Assembly: GCF_019656015.1 (NCBI RefSeq)
Contig: NZ_BPKW01000010.1
Location: forward strand, 1-64,000
Length of the DNA stretch: 64,000 nt
Direction: 5' to 3'
From: Leuconostoc inhae
GTDB lineage: Bacteria > Bacillota > Bacilli > Lactobacillales > Lactobacillaceae
A program made the translations under genes and the position numbers. Below the pieces are notes generated by a model that was not told the origin of the DNA, did not search any database, and saw only the letters and a list, made by a program, of their open reading frames with translations. Shown here piece after piece: positions 21,274 through 31,746 of this stretch. The number at the start of each line of letters is the position of its first letter. Position 1 is the first letter of the stretch.

Positions 21274-21944
21274 TGGGTCAAAAGATTAACCCTACTGGAT
21301 TCCGTGTCGGCGTTATTCGCGACTGGGATGCAAAGTGGTTTGCTGACAAGGCTGATTATGCTAACCAACTTCACGAAGACTTACGTATTCGTAAGTATAT
21401 CGAAAAGAACTTAGCTGACGCCGCAGTTGATCGCATCGAAATTGAACGCAGCACAAAATCACGTGTTGACGTTTCTGTCCATACTGCCAAGCCAGGAATG
21501 GTTATTGGTAAAGGTGGTTCTGAAGTTGAAAAGCTTCGTACACAGTTGGCTAAGTTGACTGATGTTGATGAAAAGGGACGCTCAAAGCGTGTATTCATCA
21601 ACATTGTTGAAATCAAAAAGCCTGATTTGTCTGCACACTTAGTTGGGCAACAAATTGCTGGTGACTTAGAACGTCGTGTTGCTTTCCGTCGTGCAATGCG
21701 TGGCGCAATCCAACGTGCAACACGTTCAGGTGCTAAGGGTATAAAAGTTATGGTTTCAGGCCGTTTGAATGGTGCAGATATTGCCCGTATTGAACAGTAT
21801 ACTGAAGGCACTGTACCTTTGCATACTTTACGTGCTGATATTGATTACTCATGGGACGAAGCAATGACTGCTTATGGTAACTTGGGTATTAAAACTTGGA
21901 TTTATCGTGGTGATATTTTACCACAAAAAAAGAACAGTAAGTAA
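21273..21944 (+). CDS. rpsC: 30S ribosomal protein S3
   Basis: mRNA-entry protein with a KH domain, seen as [13 protein letters not shown]. It has 223 residues, starts [18 protein letters not shown], and is coupled to rplV. Confidence 0.97.
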   Translation: MGQKINPTGFRVGVIRDWDAKWFADKADYANQLHEDLRIRKYIEKNLADAAVDRIEIERSTKSRVDVSVHTAKPGMVIGKGGSEVEKLRTQLAKLTDVDEKGRSKRVFINIVEIKKPDLSAHLVGQQIAGDLERRVAFRRAMRGAIQRATRSGAKGIKVMVSGRLNGADIARIEQYTEGTVPLHTLRADIDYSWDEAMTAYGNLGIKTWIYRGDILPQKKNSK

Positions 21945-21958
21945 GGAGGGAAGCGAAC

Positions 21959-22372
21959 ATGTTAGTACCAAAGCGTGTTAAATTCCGTCGTGTACACCGT
22001 GGTCACATGCGTGGCGAAGCAAAAGGTGGAAAGACGGTAACGTTCGGTGATTTTGGCTTACAAGCAACAACATCAAGCTGGATTACAAGTCGTCAAATTG
22101 AAGCTGCCCGTATTGCAATAACACGTTATATGAAGCGTGGAGGTAAGGTTTGGATTAAAATCTTCCCCCACAAGTCATATACATCTAAAGGTGTTGGTGT
22201 TCGAATGGGTAACGGTAAAGGTGCACCTGAAGGTTGGGTTGAACCAGTTAAACGTGGCAAAGTAATGTTTGAAGTGGCAGGAGTTTCTGAAGCAACTGCA
22301 CGTGAAGCATTACGTTTGGCACAACACAAGTTGCCTGTACGTACAAAGATTATTGCTCGGGAGGCTGAATAA
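21959..22372 (+). CDS. rplP: 50S ribosomal protein L16
   Basis: Large-subunit protein near the A site. It has 137 residues with [15 protein letters not shown] start and the [15 protein letters not shown] loop. SD AAGGAGGG. Its stop overlaps the rpmC start by 1 bp. Confidence 0.97.
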   Translation: MLVPKRVKFRRVHRGHMRGEAKGGKTVTFGDFGLQATTSSWITSRQIEAARIAITRYMKRGGKVWIKIFPHKSYTSKGVGVRMGNGKGAPEGWVEPVKRGKVMFEVAGVSEATAREALRLAQHKLPVRTKIIAREAE

Positions 22373-22578
22373 TGGCTAAAGCAAGTGAATTGAAAGAATT
22401 GTCACTTGCGGATTTGCAAAAGCGCGAAGCCGAATTCAAGGAAGAATTATTCAACCTACGTTTTCAATTGGCCACTGGTCAACTTGAAAACACGGCGCGT
22501 ATCGCACAAGTTCGTAAGGACATCGCACGAGTTAAAACAGTTATTCGTGCACAAGAATTGGCAAACGCCAGTAAATAA
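22372..22578 (+). CDS. rpmC: 50S ribosomal protein L29
   Basis: Small two-helix protein at the tunnel exit, next to L23. It has 68 residues and the conserved [20 protein letters not shown] segment. It is coupled to rplP. Confidence 0.97.
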   Translation: MAKASELKELSLADLQKREAEFKEELFNLRFQLATGQLENTARIAQVRKDIARVKTVIRAQELANASK

Positions 22579-22600
22579 GACGAAAGGAAGAAGCTGAAAA

Positions 22601-22867
22601 ATGAGTGAAGAACGTAATGCTCGAAAAGTTTACCAAGGCCGTGTCGTTTCAGATAAGATGGACAAGACAATTACTGTCGCTGTTGATACTTATGTAACAC
22701 ATGCAGTTTATGGTAAGCGAGTTAAGTACACGAAGAAGTTTAAAACCCATGATGAAAACAATAGCGCTAAGATGAATGATATTGTTCAAATTATGGAAAC
22801 ACGTCCTTTGTCTGCAACTAAGCACTTCCGTTTGGTTAAGATCGTTGAAGAGGCAGTAATTCTCTAA
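22601..22867 (+). CDS. rpsQ: 30S ribosomal protein S17
   Basis: Early 16S rRNA binding protein with an OB fold. It has 88 residues and contains [19 protein letters not shown] and [15 protein letters not shown]. It lies 22 bp behind rpmC. Confidence 0.97.
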   Translation: MSEERNARKVYQGRVVSDKMDKTITVAVDTYVTHAVYGKRVKYTKKFKTHDENNSAKMNDIVQIMETRPLSATKHFRLVKIVEEAVIL

Positions 22868-22919
22868 TTCGTTCGGTACTAAATCGTCGTAATTAATTGC
22901 TAACTAAGGAGGAAGAACC

Positions 22920-23288
22920 ATGATTCAACAAGAGAGTCGTTTAAAAGTGGCTGACAACTCTGGCGCACGTGAAATCTTAACGATTAAAGTGCTCGGTGGT
23001 TCAGGCCGTAAGTTTGCGGGTGTGGGTGACATGATTGTTGCTACAGTTAAGCAAGCTATCCCTGGTGGTAACGTAAAGAAGGGTGACGTCGTTAAGGCTG
23101 TCATCGTTCGTACTGTTTCTGACGTTCGTCGTACAGATGGCTCATACATCAATTTTGATGAAAATGCCGCTGTTATCGTGAAGGAAGATAAGTCACCAGT
23201 TGGTACACGTATTTTTGGTCCTGTTGCACGTGAATTGCGTGACAGTGATTTCATGCGTATCGTTTCATTGGCACCAGAAGTGCTCTAA
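22920..23288 (+). CDS. rplN: 50S ribosomal protein L14
   Basis: Subunit-interface protein of the large subunit. It has 122 residues with the canonical [17 protein letters not shown] start. SD AAGGAGG. It begins the spc part of the cluster, 52 bp after rpsQ and without a visible terminator. Confidence 0.97.
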   Translation: MIQQESRLKVADNSGAREILTIKVLGGSGRKFAGVGDMIVATVKQAIPGGNVKKGDVVKAVIVRTVSDVRRTDGSYINFDENAAVIVKEDKSPVGTRIFGPVARELRDSDFMRIVSLAPEVL

Positions 23289-23311
23289 TACTGACAAGGA
23301 GGAGCCAAAAC

Positions 23312-23620
23312 ATGTTTGTAAAAACAGGTGATAAGGTTCGCGTCATTGCCGGCAAAGATAAGGGAAAAGAAGGCGCAATTACTAAAATTGTTGCTGGAAA
23401 AGATCGCGTAGTTGTCGAAGGCGTGAACATCGTTAAGAAGCATCAAAAACCTTCTAACGAATACCCACAGGGTGGTGTTATCGATATTGAAGCACCTATC
23501 CACGTATCAAACGTGCAACTGCTTGACCCTTCAACTAATGAACCAACTAAAGTTGCGTTTAAAATTGAAGACGGTAAGAAAGTTCGCGTATCTAAAAAGT
23601 CTGGTAACGTACTAGGCTAA
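23312..23620 (+). CDS. rplX: 50S ribosomal protein L24
   Basis: Assembly-initiator protein with a KOW motif, seen as [18 protein letters not shown]. It has 102 residues. Position L14-L24-L5 is standard. Confidence 0.97.
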   Translation: MFVKTGDKVRVIAGKDKGKEGAITKIVAGKDRVVVEGVNIVKKHQKPSNEYPQGGVIDIEAPIHVSNVQLLDPSTNEPTKVAFKIEDGKKVRVSKKSGNVLG

Positions 23621-23643
23621 TTTTGAAAGGTGAAATCATTTTC

Positions 23644-24186
23644 ATGGCTAACGCATTAAAAGAAAAATATGTTAATGAAGTTCAACCTGCTTTAATCGAA
23701 AAGTTTGGCTTTAAATCACCAATGCAAGCACCTAAGATCGATAAAATTGTTCTTAATATGGGTGTTGGTGATGCAGTTTCAAACTCTAAGAACTTGGATG
23801 AAGCGGTTGAAGAATTGAAGTTGATTGCTGGTCAACAGCCAGTTATCACAAAGGCAAAGAAATCAATCGCTGGTTTCCGTTTGCGTGAAGGTATGTCAAT
23901 CGGAACTAAGGTTACATTGCGCGGTCAGCGCATGTATGAATTCTTAGACAAGTTGATTAACATTTCATTGCCTCGTGTTCGCGATTTCCGTGGTGTATCA
24001 TCAAAGGCTTTTGATGGTCGTGGTAACTACACTTTAGGTATTCGTGAACAATTAATCTTCCCTGAAATCGATTTTGATAAAGTTAACCGCGTTCGCGGAT
24101 TAGACATTGTTGTTGTTACAACAGCACAAAATGATGAAGAAGGTCGTGAATTGTTGACACTCTTAGGAATGCCATTTACTAAGTAA
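23644..24186 (+). CDS. rplE: 50S ribosomal protein L5
   Basis: 5S rRNA binding protein of the central protuberance. From ATG 23644 it has 180 residues and begins [13 protein letters not shown]. An upstream in-frame TTG at 23623 would add seven residues, but the SD-like GAAAGGTG lies between the two, so ATG 23644 is preferred. In most Firmicutes rpsN follows next; here it does not. Confidence 0.96.
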   Translation: MANALKEKYVNEVQPALIEKFGFKSPMQAPKIDKIVLNMGVGDAVSNSKNLDEAVEELKLIAGQQPVITKAKKSIAGFRLREGMSIGTKVTLRGQRMYEFLDKLINISLPRVRDFRGVSSKAFDGRGNYTLGIREQLIFPEIDFDKVNRVRGLDIVVVTTAQNDEEGRELLTLLGMPFTK

Positions 24187-24195
24187 TTGTATTCT

Positions 24196-24240
24196 AAAAA
24201 CGACTGTCGCTCTTAAAATTAAATAGAGTGACACGTTTTT
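24196..24240 (+). terminator. Terminator after rplE, in place of rpsN
   Basis: An imperfect stem (24196-24212 with 24226-24240) closes with AAAAACG/CGTTTTT and ends in five T's. It would stop at least part of the transcripts within the ribosomal cluster. Confidence 0.65.
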
Positions 24241-24263
24241 AACTGTAATTGACTGAAATGGTC

Positions 24264-24269
24264 TATAAT
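24264..24269 (+). promoter_or_regulatory. -10 element before rpsH
   Basis: A consensus TATAAT follows directly after the internal terminator. The -35 match is poor (TTAACT at 24239-24244, 19-bp spacer). It probably restarts transcription of rpsH and downstream genes. Confidence 0.45.
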
Positions 24270-24328
24270 GGTTAAGAGCGTGTCATTTAATTATGTCTCG
24301 TTCAAAAATTAAAGGAGGATATCGATAG

Positions 24329-24727
24329 ATGTCTATGACTGATCCAATTGCTGACTTGTTGACACGTATTCGTAACGCCAATTTGGCTCACCGCGAAATT
24401 GTTGAAATTCCAGCATCAAAAATTAAAAAGAGCATCGCTGAAATCTTGAAATCAGAAGGTTTTATCCGCGACGTAGAGTACATTGAAGATAACAAGCAAG
24501 GTGTTATCCGTGTATTTCTGAAGTACGGTGAAGACCGTAATCGTGTGATTACAGGAATTAAGCGTATCTCAAAGCCAGGTTTGCGTAAGTATGCTAAATC
24601 TGATTCATTACCAAAGGTTTTGAACGGATTAGGTATTGCTATTATTTCGACTTCAGTTGGTGTTATTACTGACAAAGAAGCTCGTTCAAAGCAAATTGGC
24701 GGCGAGATTCTCGCCTACGTTTGGTAA
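24329..24727 (+). CDS. rpsH: 30S ribosomal protein S8
   Basis: 16S rRNA central-domain protein; in E. coli it also represses the spc operon. It has 132 residues with [16 protein letters not shown] near the start and the conserved ending [18 protein letters not shown] (about 24312-24318) precedes ATG 24329; a start two codons on at ATG 24335 is possible. Confidence 0.97.
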   Translation: MSMTDPIADLLTRIRNANLAHREIVEIPASKIKKSIAEILKSEGFIRDVEYIEDNKQGVIRVFLKYGEDRNRVITGIKRISKPGLRKYAKSDSLPKVLNGLGIAIISTSVGVITDKEARSKQIGGEILAYVW

Positions 24728-24751
24728 TATATCTAAGAAAGGAGACTTACC

Positions 24752-25288
24752 ATGAGCCGTATTGGAAATAAAGTAATTACATTGCCAACAGATGTTGAAG
24801 TATCTCAAGAGGGTACTGTTGTTACTGTTAAGGGACCTAAGGGAACATTGTCGCGTGATATTGCTTCACAAATTTCAATGTCTGTTGAAGGTACTACAGT
24901 AGCATTTTCACGTCAAAGTGACGACAACAAGACAAAAGCTTTGCATGGTACCACTCGTGCAAACGTTGCTAACATGGTTGAAGGTGTTTCTAATGGATTC
25001 ACTAAAACTTTGAAGCTTGTCGGTGTTGGTTATCGTGCAGCAAAGTCAGGTTCAAAATTGACTTTGGCAGTTGGTTATTCACACCCCGTTGATTTTGAAG
25101 AACGTGAAGATTTAACAGTTGAAGTGCCTGACGCATTGACTATTAAAATTTCAGGTATCTCAAAGCAACGTGTTGGCGATTTAGCCGCTGAAATTCGTGC
25201 CGTACGTTCACCTGAACCATATAAAGGTAAGGGTATTCGTTACGAAGGCGAAATCGTTCGTCGTAAGGAAGGTAAGACTGGTAAGTAA
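24752..25288 (+). CDS. rplF: 50S ribosomal protein L6
   Basis: Large-subunit protein near the factor-binding stalk. It has 178 residues, starts [12 protein letters not shown] and ends with the conserved [12 protein letters not shown] segment. Confidence 0.97.
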   Translation: MSRIGNKVITLPTDVEVSQEGTVVTVKGPKGTLSRDIASQISMSVEGTTVAFSRQSDDNKTKALHGTTRANVANMVEGVSNGFTKTLKLVGVGYRAAKSGSKLTLAVGYSHPVDFEEREDLTVEVPDALTIKISGISKQRVGDLAAEIRAVRSPEPYKGKGIRYEGEIVRRKEGKTGK

Positions 25289-25381
25289 AAGGATTCTATA
25301 TTCTTTTAATTCATCAGTATTATTTTCATCATAAATAATAATTTATAATGGCATAAGCCATAAGAAAAGGAAAGCACAGCT

Positions 25382-25735
25382 ATGATTTCAAAACCAGATA
25401 AAAATAAGCTTCGCGTAAAGCGTCATAAGCGCGTCCGCGGTAAGATTTCTGGTACTGCTGCTCGCCCACGTTTGAACGTATTCCGTTCTAATGCAAACAT
25501 CTACGCGCAATTAATTGATGACGTAGCGGGTGTAACGCTAGCAAGTGCCTCAAGCCATGATACAGAAGTATCAGGTACAAAAACAGAACAAGCAATTAAA
25601 GTTGGTGAGTTGATCGCTACACGTGGTAAGACTGCAGGATTAGAAGATATTATCTTTGATCGTGGTGGTTACTTGTACCATGGTCGTGTTCAAGCATTGG
25701 CAGAAGCAGCCCGTGAAAACGGCTTGAAGTTCTAA
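25382..25735 (+). CDS. rplR: 50S ribosomal protein L18
   Basis: 5S rRNA binding protein. It has 117 residues and contains [22 protein letters not shown] 93-bp gap before it carries a TATAAT-like element at 25344-25349 and a small TGGC-ATAA-GCCA hairpin, so a weak internal promoter is possible. Confidence 0.97.
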   Translation: MISKPDKNKLRVKRHKRVRGKISGTAARPRLNVFRSNANIYAQLIDDVAGVTLASASSHDTEVSGTKTEQAIKVGELIATRGKTAGLEDIIFDRGGYLYHGRVQALAEAARENGLKF

Positions 25736-25754
25736 GGAAAGGAGGAATATAAAA

Positions 25755-26261
25755 ATGGTTGAATTCGTTAACCCTAAGTCACTTGGTGAATTAGAAGAAA
25801 ACGTGGTTGCTATTAACCGTGTTACGAAAGTTGTCAAAGGTGGCCGTCGTTTGCGTTTTGCAGCGTTGGTTGTCGTAGGTGATAAACAAGGGCACGTTGG
25901 TTTTGGTACTGGTAAAGCACAGGAAGTTCCTGAAGCTATCCGTAAAGCTATTGAAGATGCTAAGCGTAAGTTGATCACTGTTCCTACAGTATCTACAACT
26001 ATTCCTCACGACGTTCTTGGCGTATGGGGCGGCGGTAAGATTTTGGTCAAACCAGCTGAAGAAGGTTCTGGTGTTGCTGCTGGTGGTGCTGCACGTTCTG
26101 TTATGGAATTAGCAGGTATCACAGATGTGACTGCAAAGTCACTTGGCTCATCAACACCAGTTAACGTTGTTCGTGCAACTTTTGATGCTTTAACAAGTTT
26201 AAAAGATGCAGAACAAGTAGCAGCTTTGCGTGGTGTTTCTTTAGAACACTTGGCTGAATAA
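25755..26261 (+). CDS. rpsE: 30S ribosomal protein S5
   Basis: Small-subunit protein at the mRNA entry and decoding region. It has 168 residues, with [18 protein letters not shown] and the [15 protein letters not shown] segment. SD GGAGGA. Confidence 0.97.
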   Translation: MVEFVNPKSLGELEENVVAINRVTKVVKGGRRLRFAALVVVGDKQGHVGFGTGKAQEVPEAIRKAIEDAKRKLITVPTVSTTIPHDVLGVWGGGKILVKPAEEGSGVAAGGAARSVMELAGITDVTAKSLGSSTPVNVVRATFDALTSLKDAEQVAALRGVSLEHLAE

Positions 26262-26272
26262 GGAGCGATAAA

Positions 26273-26455
26273 ATGGCTGATTTGAAAATCACTTTGATTA
26301 AGAGTGTGGCTCATCGTTTACCTAAGCAACGCACGATTGTTAAGTCTCTTGGACTTGGCCGTGTATCTAGCTCAGTGGTGAAGCCTAATAACGAAGCTAC
26401 CCGTGGCGCAATTTTTCATATTGCACATTTGGTAAGTGTTGAAGAAGTAAAGTAA
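26273..26455 (+). CDS. rpmD: 50S ribosomal protein L30
   Basis: Small large-subunit protein of 60 residues. [17 protein letters not shown] at its start is typical. It lies 11 bp after rpsE. Confidence 0.96.
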   Translation: MADLKITLIKSVAHRLPKQRTIVKSLGLGRVSSSVVKPNNEATRGAIFHIAHLVSVEEVK

Positions 26456-26483
26456 TAACAATTAAAATAGGAGGTACCGAAAG

Positions 26484-26918
26484 ATGAACTTGAACGAATT
26501 ACAACCTGCTGAAGGTTCACGCAAGTTACGTAACCGTGTCGGTCGCGGTACGTCATCAGGAAACGGTAAAACATCTGGACGTGGTCAAAAGGGTCAAAAA
26601 GCCCGTGGCAAAGTGCGTTTGGGTTTTGAAGGTGGTCAAATGCCTTTGTACCGTCGTATTCCAAAGCGTGGATTTACTAACATCTCACGTAAGGAATTTG
26701 CTGTGGTTAACTTGGAAAAGTTAAATACATTTACAGATGGCACAGAAATCACACCAACACTTTTGATTGAAAATGGTATTGTTAAAAATCAAAAGTCAGG
26801 CATCAAAATTTTAGCTGTTGGTCAACTTGACAAAAAGCTAATTGTTAAGGCTCATAAGTTTTCAAGCGCTGCTAAGGCTGCTATTGAACAAGCCGGTGGA
26901 TCGACTGAGGTGATTTAA
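26484..26918 (+). CDS. rplO: 50S ribosomal protein L15
   Basis: Late-assembly large-subunit protein of 144 residues, with the glycine-rich [19 protein letters not shown] region. SD AGGAGG. Its stop overlaps the secY start by 1 bp. Confidence 0.97.
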   Translation: MNLNELQPAEGSRKLRNRVGRGTSSGNGKTSGRGQKGQKARGKVRLGFEGGQMPLYRRIPKRGFTNISRKEFAVVNLEKLNTFTDGTEITPTLLIENGIVKNQKSGIKILAVGQLDKKLIVKAHKFSSAAKAAIEQAGGSTEVI

Positions 26919-28252
26919 TGCTACGCACGTTATTTAATGCAGTACGTGAAAAAGATATTCGTAGAAAGATGGGATGGACACTTCTAATTTTGTTTATTTA
27001 CAGAATTGGAACGCATATTACTGTGCCAGGTGTAAACCCGTCAGCTATGGCGAATATGGCTAACTCAGGATTGATGAATATTTTAAATATCTTTTCTGGT
27101 GGTGGCTTGATGAATTATTCATTGTTTGCAATGGGTGTTTCACCATACGTGACGGCACAAATTGTTGTGCAACTTTTGCAATTAGATATCGTGCCTCGCT
27201 TTGTTGAATGGAGTAAGCAGGGGGAAGTTGGACGACGAAAGTTGAACAACGCCACACGTTGGTTAACACTTGTACTTGCTTTTGTTCAATCTGTTGGTAT
27301 TACAGCAGGATTCAATTCACTTTCTGCTTATGGCTTAGTTAGCCAAACAAATAATGCGATGTCTTTTGTTATAATCGGATCGGTTATGACTATTGGAACT
27401 TTTTTTGCTATGTGGCTGGGTGAAATGATTACGGAAAAAGGTCTTGGAAACGGTGTTTCTATGATTATTTTTGCTGGAATTATTGCGCAAGCACCAGAAG
27501 GTTTGTATGAAATTTTCCGAGAAAATATATTACAAGCTGGATCTGAAGATTTAACTAATGGCGTTGTGTTCATGATTGTGTTAGTTATAGCAATGCTGTT
27601 AGTTATAGCAGTTACAACATGGTTTTATGAGGCAACCCGTCGGTTACAGATGCAGTACACACGTTCTGCAACTTCATATGGTAGCGAAGCATATTTGCCC
27701 CTGAAAGTTAACGTTTCAGGTGTTATTCCAGTAATCTTTGCTTCATCGTTCATTAGCACACCGCAAACAATTATGATGGCATTTCAAGAGAAATATGCAT
27801 CAGCGCAATGGTATCAAGTGTTGCAACAAATATTTAGTATGACGACATTGCCAGGTGCAATTTTGTATACTGTATTGATTATTGTATTCACTTATTTCTA
27901 TGCGTTTGTGCAAGTTAATCCAGAAAAACTATCTGAAAATTTGCAAAAGCAAGGCGCTTACATTGTAGGCATTCGTCCTGGTGACGAAACAAAATCGTTT
28001 GTTTCACAATTGCTATTGAATTTAAGTTTTGTTGGATCAATTTTCTTAGGATTTGTTGCACTGGTACCACTTATTGCCTCAAATATTTGGGGCTTGAATG
28101 AGAAAATTGGTTTAGGTGGTACGAGTTTGCTTATTGCTATTGGTGTTGCTTTAGATTTAATTAGACAAATTGATGGTTTGATGCAAAAAAGAAATTATAT
28201 TGGGTTTATTACAAAAAATCAGTTAGCAAATCGGGAGGCAACTAATGGTTAA
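26918..28252 (+). CDS. secY: Preprotein translocase subunit SecY
   Basis: Channel-forming subunit of the Sec translocon. It has 444 residues with ten expected helices, the plug/TM2 region [16 protein letters not shown] and the cytoplasmic loop [11 protein letters not shown]. It is coupled to rplO and overlaps adk by 8 bp. The partner ATPase gene secA is in this window at 1798. Confidence 0.97.
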   Translation: MLRTLFNAVREKDIRRKMGWTLLILFIYRIGTHITVPGVNPSAMANMANSGLMNILNIFSGGGLMNYSLFAMGVSPYVTAQIVVQLLQLDIVPRFVEWSKQGEVGRRKLNNATRWLTLVLAFVQSVGITAGFNSLSAYGLVSQTNNAMSFVIIGSVMTIGTFFAMWLGEMITEKGLGNGVSMIIFAGIIAQAPEGLYEIFRENILQAGSEDLTNGVVFMIVLVIAMLLVIAVTTWFYEATRRLQMQYTRSATSYGSEAYLPLKVNVSGVIPVIFASSFISTPQTIMMAFQEKYASAQWYQVLQQIFSMTTLPGAILYTVLIIVFTYFYAFVQVNPEKLSENLQKQGAYIVGIRPGDETKSFVSQLLLNLSFVGSIFLGFVALVPLIASNIWGLNEKIGLGGTSLLIAIGVALDLIRQIDGLMQKRNYIGFITKNQLANREATNG

Positions 28253-28808
28253 AAATTTAATTTTGTTGGGTTTGCCCGGTGCCGGTAAAGGCACACAAGC
28301 AGACTTTATTGTTAAGGATTATGCGATGGTACATATCTCAACAGGAGATATTTTCCGAGCAAACTTAACTAATAATACAGAGTTGGGTGAAAAAGCACGC
28401 GAGTATATGGATGCAGGAAACTTAGTTCCTGATGAAATTACAAACGCAATGGTTGCTGATCGTTTAAGTCAAGCGGATGTTGAAACAGATGGTTTCATGT
28501 TAGATGGATATCCACGTAATGAAGCTCAAGCCGAATTTTTGGATGACTATTTAGCCGAAACTGGGAAATCAATTTCGGCTACGCTTTACTTTAAAGTTTC
28601 TGATTCATTGTTGCGCGAACGTCTCTTAGGACGTGGACGCGCAGATGATACACCCGAAGTTATTGACAACCGTTTAGAAGTCAATAAAGCAGCTAATTTG
28701 CCTTTAGTAAATTATTACCAAAAAGCAGGTATTTTGCACACAATCGATGGCGGTCGTGAACTGACTGAGGTGTATCATGATGTGAGAAACATTTTAGATA
28801 GCTTATGA
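28245..28808 (+). CDS. adk: Adenylate kinase
   Basis: Converts ATP + AMP to 2 ADP. The P-loop is LPGAGKGTQ near residues 9-17, with HISTGDIFR and LDGYPRN motifs for AMP binding. At 187 residues it is the short form: the zinc-type LID insertion of Bacillus Adk is replaced by a short link after [11 protein letters not shown]. It overlaps secY by 8 bp. No map gene follows, unlike Bacillus. Confidence 0.96.
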   Translation: MVKNLILLGLPGAGKGTQADFIVKDYAMVHISTGDIFRANLTNNTELGEKAREYMDAGNLVPDEITNAMVADRLSQADVETDGFMLDGYPRNEAQAEFLDDYLAETGKSISATLYFKVSDSLLRERLLGRGRADDTPEVIDNRLEVNKAANLPLVNYYQKAGILHTIDGGRELTEVYHDVRNILDSL

Positions 28809-28825
28809 AAGTTTCTAAAATTACA

Positions 28826-28854
28826 TTGAGAAGTACTAGTATATCTGGTATAAT
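28826..28854 (+). promoter_or_regulatory. Promoter before infA
   Basis: TTGAGA (28826-28831), 17 bp, TATAAT (28849-28854), with TGG in front of the -10. A strong extended promoter inside the cluster, in the 105-bp gap behind adk. Confidence 0.75.
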
Positions 28855-28866
28855 TTGATAGGTTAA

Positions 28867-28913
28867 GCACTTATCAACAATGTTGAACATTATTAGCACA
28901 GGAGGTTAAGTGC
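28867..28913 (+). promoter_or_regulatory. Hairpin able to mask the infA ribosome binding site
   Basis: GCACTTA (28867-28873) is the exact reverse complement of TAAGTGC (28907-28913), which lies between SD AGGAGG and ATG 28914. Inside the loop TCAACA/TGTTGA (28874-28885) forms a second small stem. Folding would cover the space between SD and start. Confidence 0.5.
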
Positions 28914-29129
28914 ATGGCCAACGATGTCATCGAAATTGAAGGTAAAGTAAAAGAAACTTTACCAAATGCGATGTTCCAAGTAGAATTAGAAAATGGGGCG
29001 GTTATTTTAGCGCATGTTTCAGGTAAGATTCGTAAGAATTTTATTCGAATTTTGCCAGGTGATCGTGTCACAGTCGAAATGTCACCGTACGACTTAACAA
29101 AAGGTCGTATTACTTATCGTTTCCGTTAA
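28914..29129 (+). CDS. infA: Translation initiation factor IF-1
   Basis: Single OB-fold factor that binds the 30S A site. It has 71 residues beginning [18 protein letters not shown] and containing the [17 protein letters not shown] core. SD AGGAGG is 8 nt upstream. Its own promoter and a possible start-site hairpin precede it. Confidence 0.97.
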   Translation: MANDVIEIEGKVKETLPNAMFQVELENGAVILAHVSGKIRKNFIRILPGDRVTVEMSPYDLTKGRITYRFR

Positions 29130-29174
29130 GAAGCGATTTGGAATAATCAGTTAACCGAATAGGAGGAATCGATT

Positions 29175-29294
29175 ATGAAAGTACGCCCATCAGTTAAAAA
29201 GATGTGTGATGCTTGCCGCGTTATCAAGCGTAATGGTCGCACAATGATCATATGCTCAGCTAACCCTAAGCACAAGCAACGCGCTGGAAAGTAA
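29175..29294 (+). CDS. rpmJ: 50S ribosomal protein L36
   Basis: Small zinc-ribbon protein of the large subunit, 39 residues. Cys11, Cys14, Cys27 and His32 (MCDAC, ICS, PKHKQ) form the usual zinc site, so this is the zinc-binding version. SD AGGAGGA precedes ATG 29175. Position between infA and rpsM is standard. Confidence 0.97.
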   Translation: MKVRPSVKKMCDACRVIKRNGRTMIICSANPKHKQRAGK

Positions 29295-29370
29295 TTTTTC
29301 AGCATATTAAAAATTATTGTAAATAGACATAATTGTCATTTTCAAAATACTAATTAGGAGGTAAATTGTT

Positions 29371-29742
29371 ATGGCTCGTATAGCAGGTATTGATTTGCCA
29401 CGTGACAAGCGAATTGTCATTGGCTTAACTTACATCTACGGAATCGGTAATAATACTGCACAAAAAGTGTTGGTTGAAGCAGGCGTTTCAGAAGACGTCC
29501 GTGTTCGTGATCTTTCAGCAGATCAAGAAGATGCCATCCGTGCAACAGTTGACAAGTTGGACTTACAACTTGAAGGTGACTTGCGTCGTAAAGTATCATT
29601 GGATATTAAAGGATTGCAAGAAATCGCTTCATACCGTGGCATTCGTCATCGTAAAGGGTTACCAGTTCATGGACAAAACACCAAGAACAACGCCCGTACA
29701 CGTAAAGGCCCAGCTAAATCAATTGCTGGTAGAAAAAAATAA
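29371..29742 (+). CDS. rpsM: 30S ribosomal protein S13
   Basis: Head protein of the small subunit contacting the P-site tRNA and L5. It has 123 residues, starts [15 protein letters not shown] and ends in a basic tail with [13 protein letters not shown]. Confidence 0.97.
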   Translation: MARIAGIDLPRDKRIVIGLTYIYGIGNNTAQKVLVEAGVSEDVRVRDLSADQEDAIRATVDKLDLQLEGDLRRKVSLDIKGLQEIASYRGIRHRKGLPVHGQNTKNNARTRKGPAKSIAGRKK

Positions 29743-29793
29743 TTTAGAATTGTTTTTTTCTGTTGTATCCTCATCGATATGACACATGATTAT

Positions 29794-29832
29794 CGCAACC
29801 ACAGTTGCGTAATGTTGGTTAAGAAATTAACC
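29794..29832 (+). promoter_or_regulatory. Two tandem hairpins between rpsM and rpsK
   Basis: CGCAAC/GTTGCG (29794-29809) and GGTTAA/TTAACC (29817-29832) stand side by side in a 129-bp gap, without a T run. A processing or protein-binding site is possible. Confidence 0.4.
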
Positions 29833-29871
29833 CGAGAAATTATACAAAAGTATTGAAAAGGAGGCAACATT

Positions 29872-30258
29872 ATGGCAGGTCGTACAACGCGTAAGCGTCG
29901 TGTGAAAAAGAATATTGAAGCGGGTGTGGCTCACATTCACTCAACATTCAACAACACAATCGTCATGATTACTGATGTCCAGGGTAACGCAGTTGCCTGG
30001 TCATCAGCTGGTGCACTTGGCTTCAAAGGAAGCCGTAAGTCAACACCATTCGCTGCTCAAATGGCAGCGGAAGCAGCAGCAAAGAGTGCCATGGAAATGA
30101 ACATGAGCACTGTTGCGGTTACTGTTAAGGGACCAGGTTCTGGCCGTGAATCAGCTATCCGTGCTTTGGCCGCAGCTGGCTTGGAAGTAACATCAATTAA
30201 AGATGTTACTCCAGTTCCCCACAACGGATCACGCCCACCAAAGCGTCGTCGTGTTTAA
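29872..30258 (+). CDS. rpsK: 30S ribosomal protein S11
   Basis: Platform protein near the mRNA exit. It has 128 residues with [19 protein letters not shown] and the conserved C-terminus [13 protein letters not shown]. The gap to rpsM is unusually long (129 bp). SD AAGGAGG. Confidence 0.97.
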   Translation: MAGRTTRKRRVKKNIEAGVAHIHSTFNNTIVMITDVQGNAVAWSSAGALGFKGSRKSTPFAAQMAAEAAAKSAMEMNMSTVAVTVKGPGSGRESAIRALAAAGLEVTSIKDVTPVPHNGSRPPKRRRV

Positions 30259-30304
30259 TTGATTTTCATTGCTCTTGCTTTGAAAGAAGGGGTAAGAATT
30301 ACAG

Positions 30305-31249
30305 ATGATTGAATTTGAAAAGCCAAATATTCATAACATCGAAGAGGGCGCCCGCTATGGCAAGTTTGTCATAGAGCCTCTTGAACGTGGATACGGTACA
30401 ACGTTAGGTAACTCATTACGTCGTATTTTATTGTCTTCACTTCCAGGCGCAGCTGTTAATACAGTTCAAATCGATGGGGTTGTCCACGAGTTTTCAACAG
30501 TGGATGGCGTCGTTGAAGATGTAACACAAATTATCTTGAATTTGAAGAAAGTTGTGTTGGCAATTGATTCAGATGAAGAACGCAGCCTTGAAGTTGATAT
30601 TCAAGGTCCTGCTGATGTCACTGCTGCAGATTTGCAAGCAGGGGCTGATGTTGAAGTTTTGAATCCTGATCTTCATATTGCCACTGTAGCCGCAGGTAAG
30701 TCACTTCATATGACAATCACGGCAGTTAAAGGTCGTGGTTACTCATCAGCTGACGAAAATAAACAACTGCGTGATGAAATGCCTATTGGTGTTTTAGCAG
30801 TTGACTCTATTTATACACCGATTGAGCGTGTGAACTACCATGTAGAAAATACACGTGTCGGTTCACGTGATGATTATGATAAGCTCACTTTTGATATTTG
30901 GACTAATGGTTCAATTAAACCAAGTGATGCATTGAGCCTTGGTTCAAAAATCTTGGCAGAACACTTAAACTTGTTCATGGATATTTCTCCAGTTGCAGCT
31001 GAAGCTAATGTTATGGTTGAAGTAGAACCTGTAGCAGTTAGTGCGTCAGATTCTGCGCCAATTGAAGATTTGGATTTGTCAGTGCGTTCTTATAATTGTC
31101 TCAAACGGGCCGGTATCAACACAATTGTTGAGTTAACGGATCGCACTGAAGCAGACATGATGAAGGTGCGTAATCTCGGTCGGAAATCACTTGACGAAAT
31201 CCAAGAAAAACTTACTGAAATGAGTTTGGGATTCCGCAAGGAAGATTAA
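30305..31249 (+). CDS. rpoA: RNA polymerase alpha subunit
   Basis: Assembly platform of RNA polymerase. The N-terminal domain (about 1-230) contains [19 protein letters not shown]. The C-terminal DNA-binding domain (about 245-314) has [16 protein letters not shown] and [11 protein letters not shown]. It has 314 residues. rpoB and rpoC are also in this window. Confidence 0.98.
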   Translation: MIEFEKPNIHNIEEGARYGKFVIEPLERGYGTTLGNSLRRILLSSLPGAAVNTVQIDGVVHEFSTVDGVVEDVTQIILNLKKVVLAIDSDEERSLEVDIQGPADVTAADLQAGADVEVLNPDLHIATVAAGKSLHMTITAVKGRGYSSADENKQLRDEMPIGVLAVDSIYTPIERVNYHVENTRVGSRDDYDKLTFDIWTNGSIKPSDALSLGSKILAEHLNLFMDISPVAAEANVMVEVEPVAVSASDSAPIEDLDLSVRSYNCLKRAGINTIVELTDRTEADMMKVRNLGRKSLDEIQEKLTEMSLGFRKED

Positions 31250-31287
31250 CACATGTCTTTAAATTATTAATAAAGGAGGATTCACCA

Positions 31288-31671
31288 ATGCCATATCGTA
31301 AATTGGGTCGTACATCTTCACAACGTAAAGCTATGTTGCGTGACTTGACCACTGATCTCTTGATTAACGGTCGTATCACAACTACTGAAGCTCGCGCTAA
31401 AGAAGTTCGTAAGACTACTGATAAAATGATTACATTAGGTAAGCGTGGTGACTTGGCCGCTCGTCGTCAAGCCGCTGCCTTTGTTCGTAACGAAGTTGCG
31501 GATGTGATTGAAGAAGGCGATAATGTTAAAGTGCAATCAGCTTTACAAAAGCTTTTTGATGACGTTTCACCACGTTTTGCTGAACGTAATGGTGGTTATA
31601 CACGAATTCTCAAGACTGTCCAACGACGTGGCGACGCCGCTCAATTGGTCATCTTGGAACTTGTTGATTAA
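31288..31671 (+). CDS. rplQ: 50S ribosomal protein L17
   Basis: Tunnel-exit side protein of the large subunit, 127 residues, with [20 protein letters not shown] at the start. It is the last gene of the S10-spc-alpha cluster and is closed by a strong terminator. Confidence 0.98.
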   Translation: MPYRKLGRTSSQRKAMLRDLTTDLLINGRITTTEARAKEVRKTTDKMITLGKRGDLAARRQAAAFVRNEVADVIEEGDNVKVQSALQKLFDDVSPRFAERNGGYTRILKTVQRRGDAAQLVILELVD

Positions 31672-31703
31672 TTACTAAATACTATTAAAAGAATTAACAT
31701 TTA

Positions 31704-31741
31704 AAAAAGTCCTTGCAAGTTATAACTTGCAAGGACTTTTT
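31704..31741. terminator. Bidirectional terminator between rplQ and the minus-strand synthase
   Basis: A perfect 16-bp stem (31704-31719 with 31726-31741) has an A run on one side and a T run on the other, so it can serve both convergent genes. Confidence 0.92.
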
Positions 31742-31746
31742 AATTA

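Noticed and set aside
24293-24328. 12-codon ORF (MSRSKIKGGYR) ending at the rpsH start, considered as a vestige of rpsN
   Set aside because: It has no zinc-ribbon or S14 signature, and its codons simply spell the rpsH Shine-Dalgarno (AAAGGAGG). No SD of its own.
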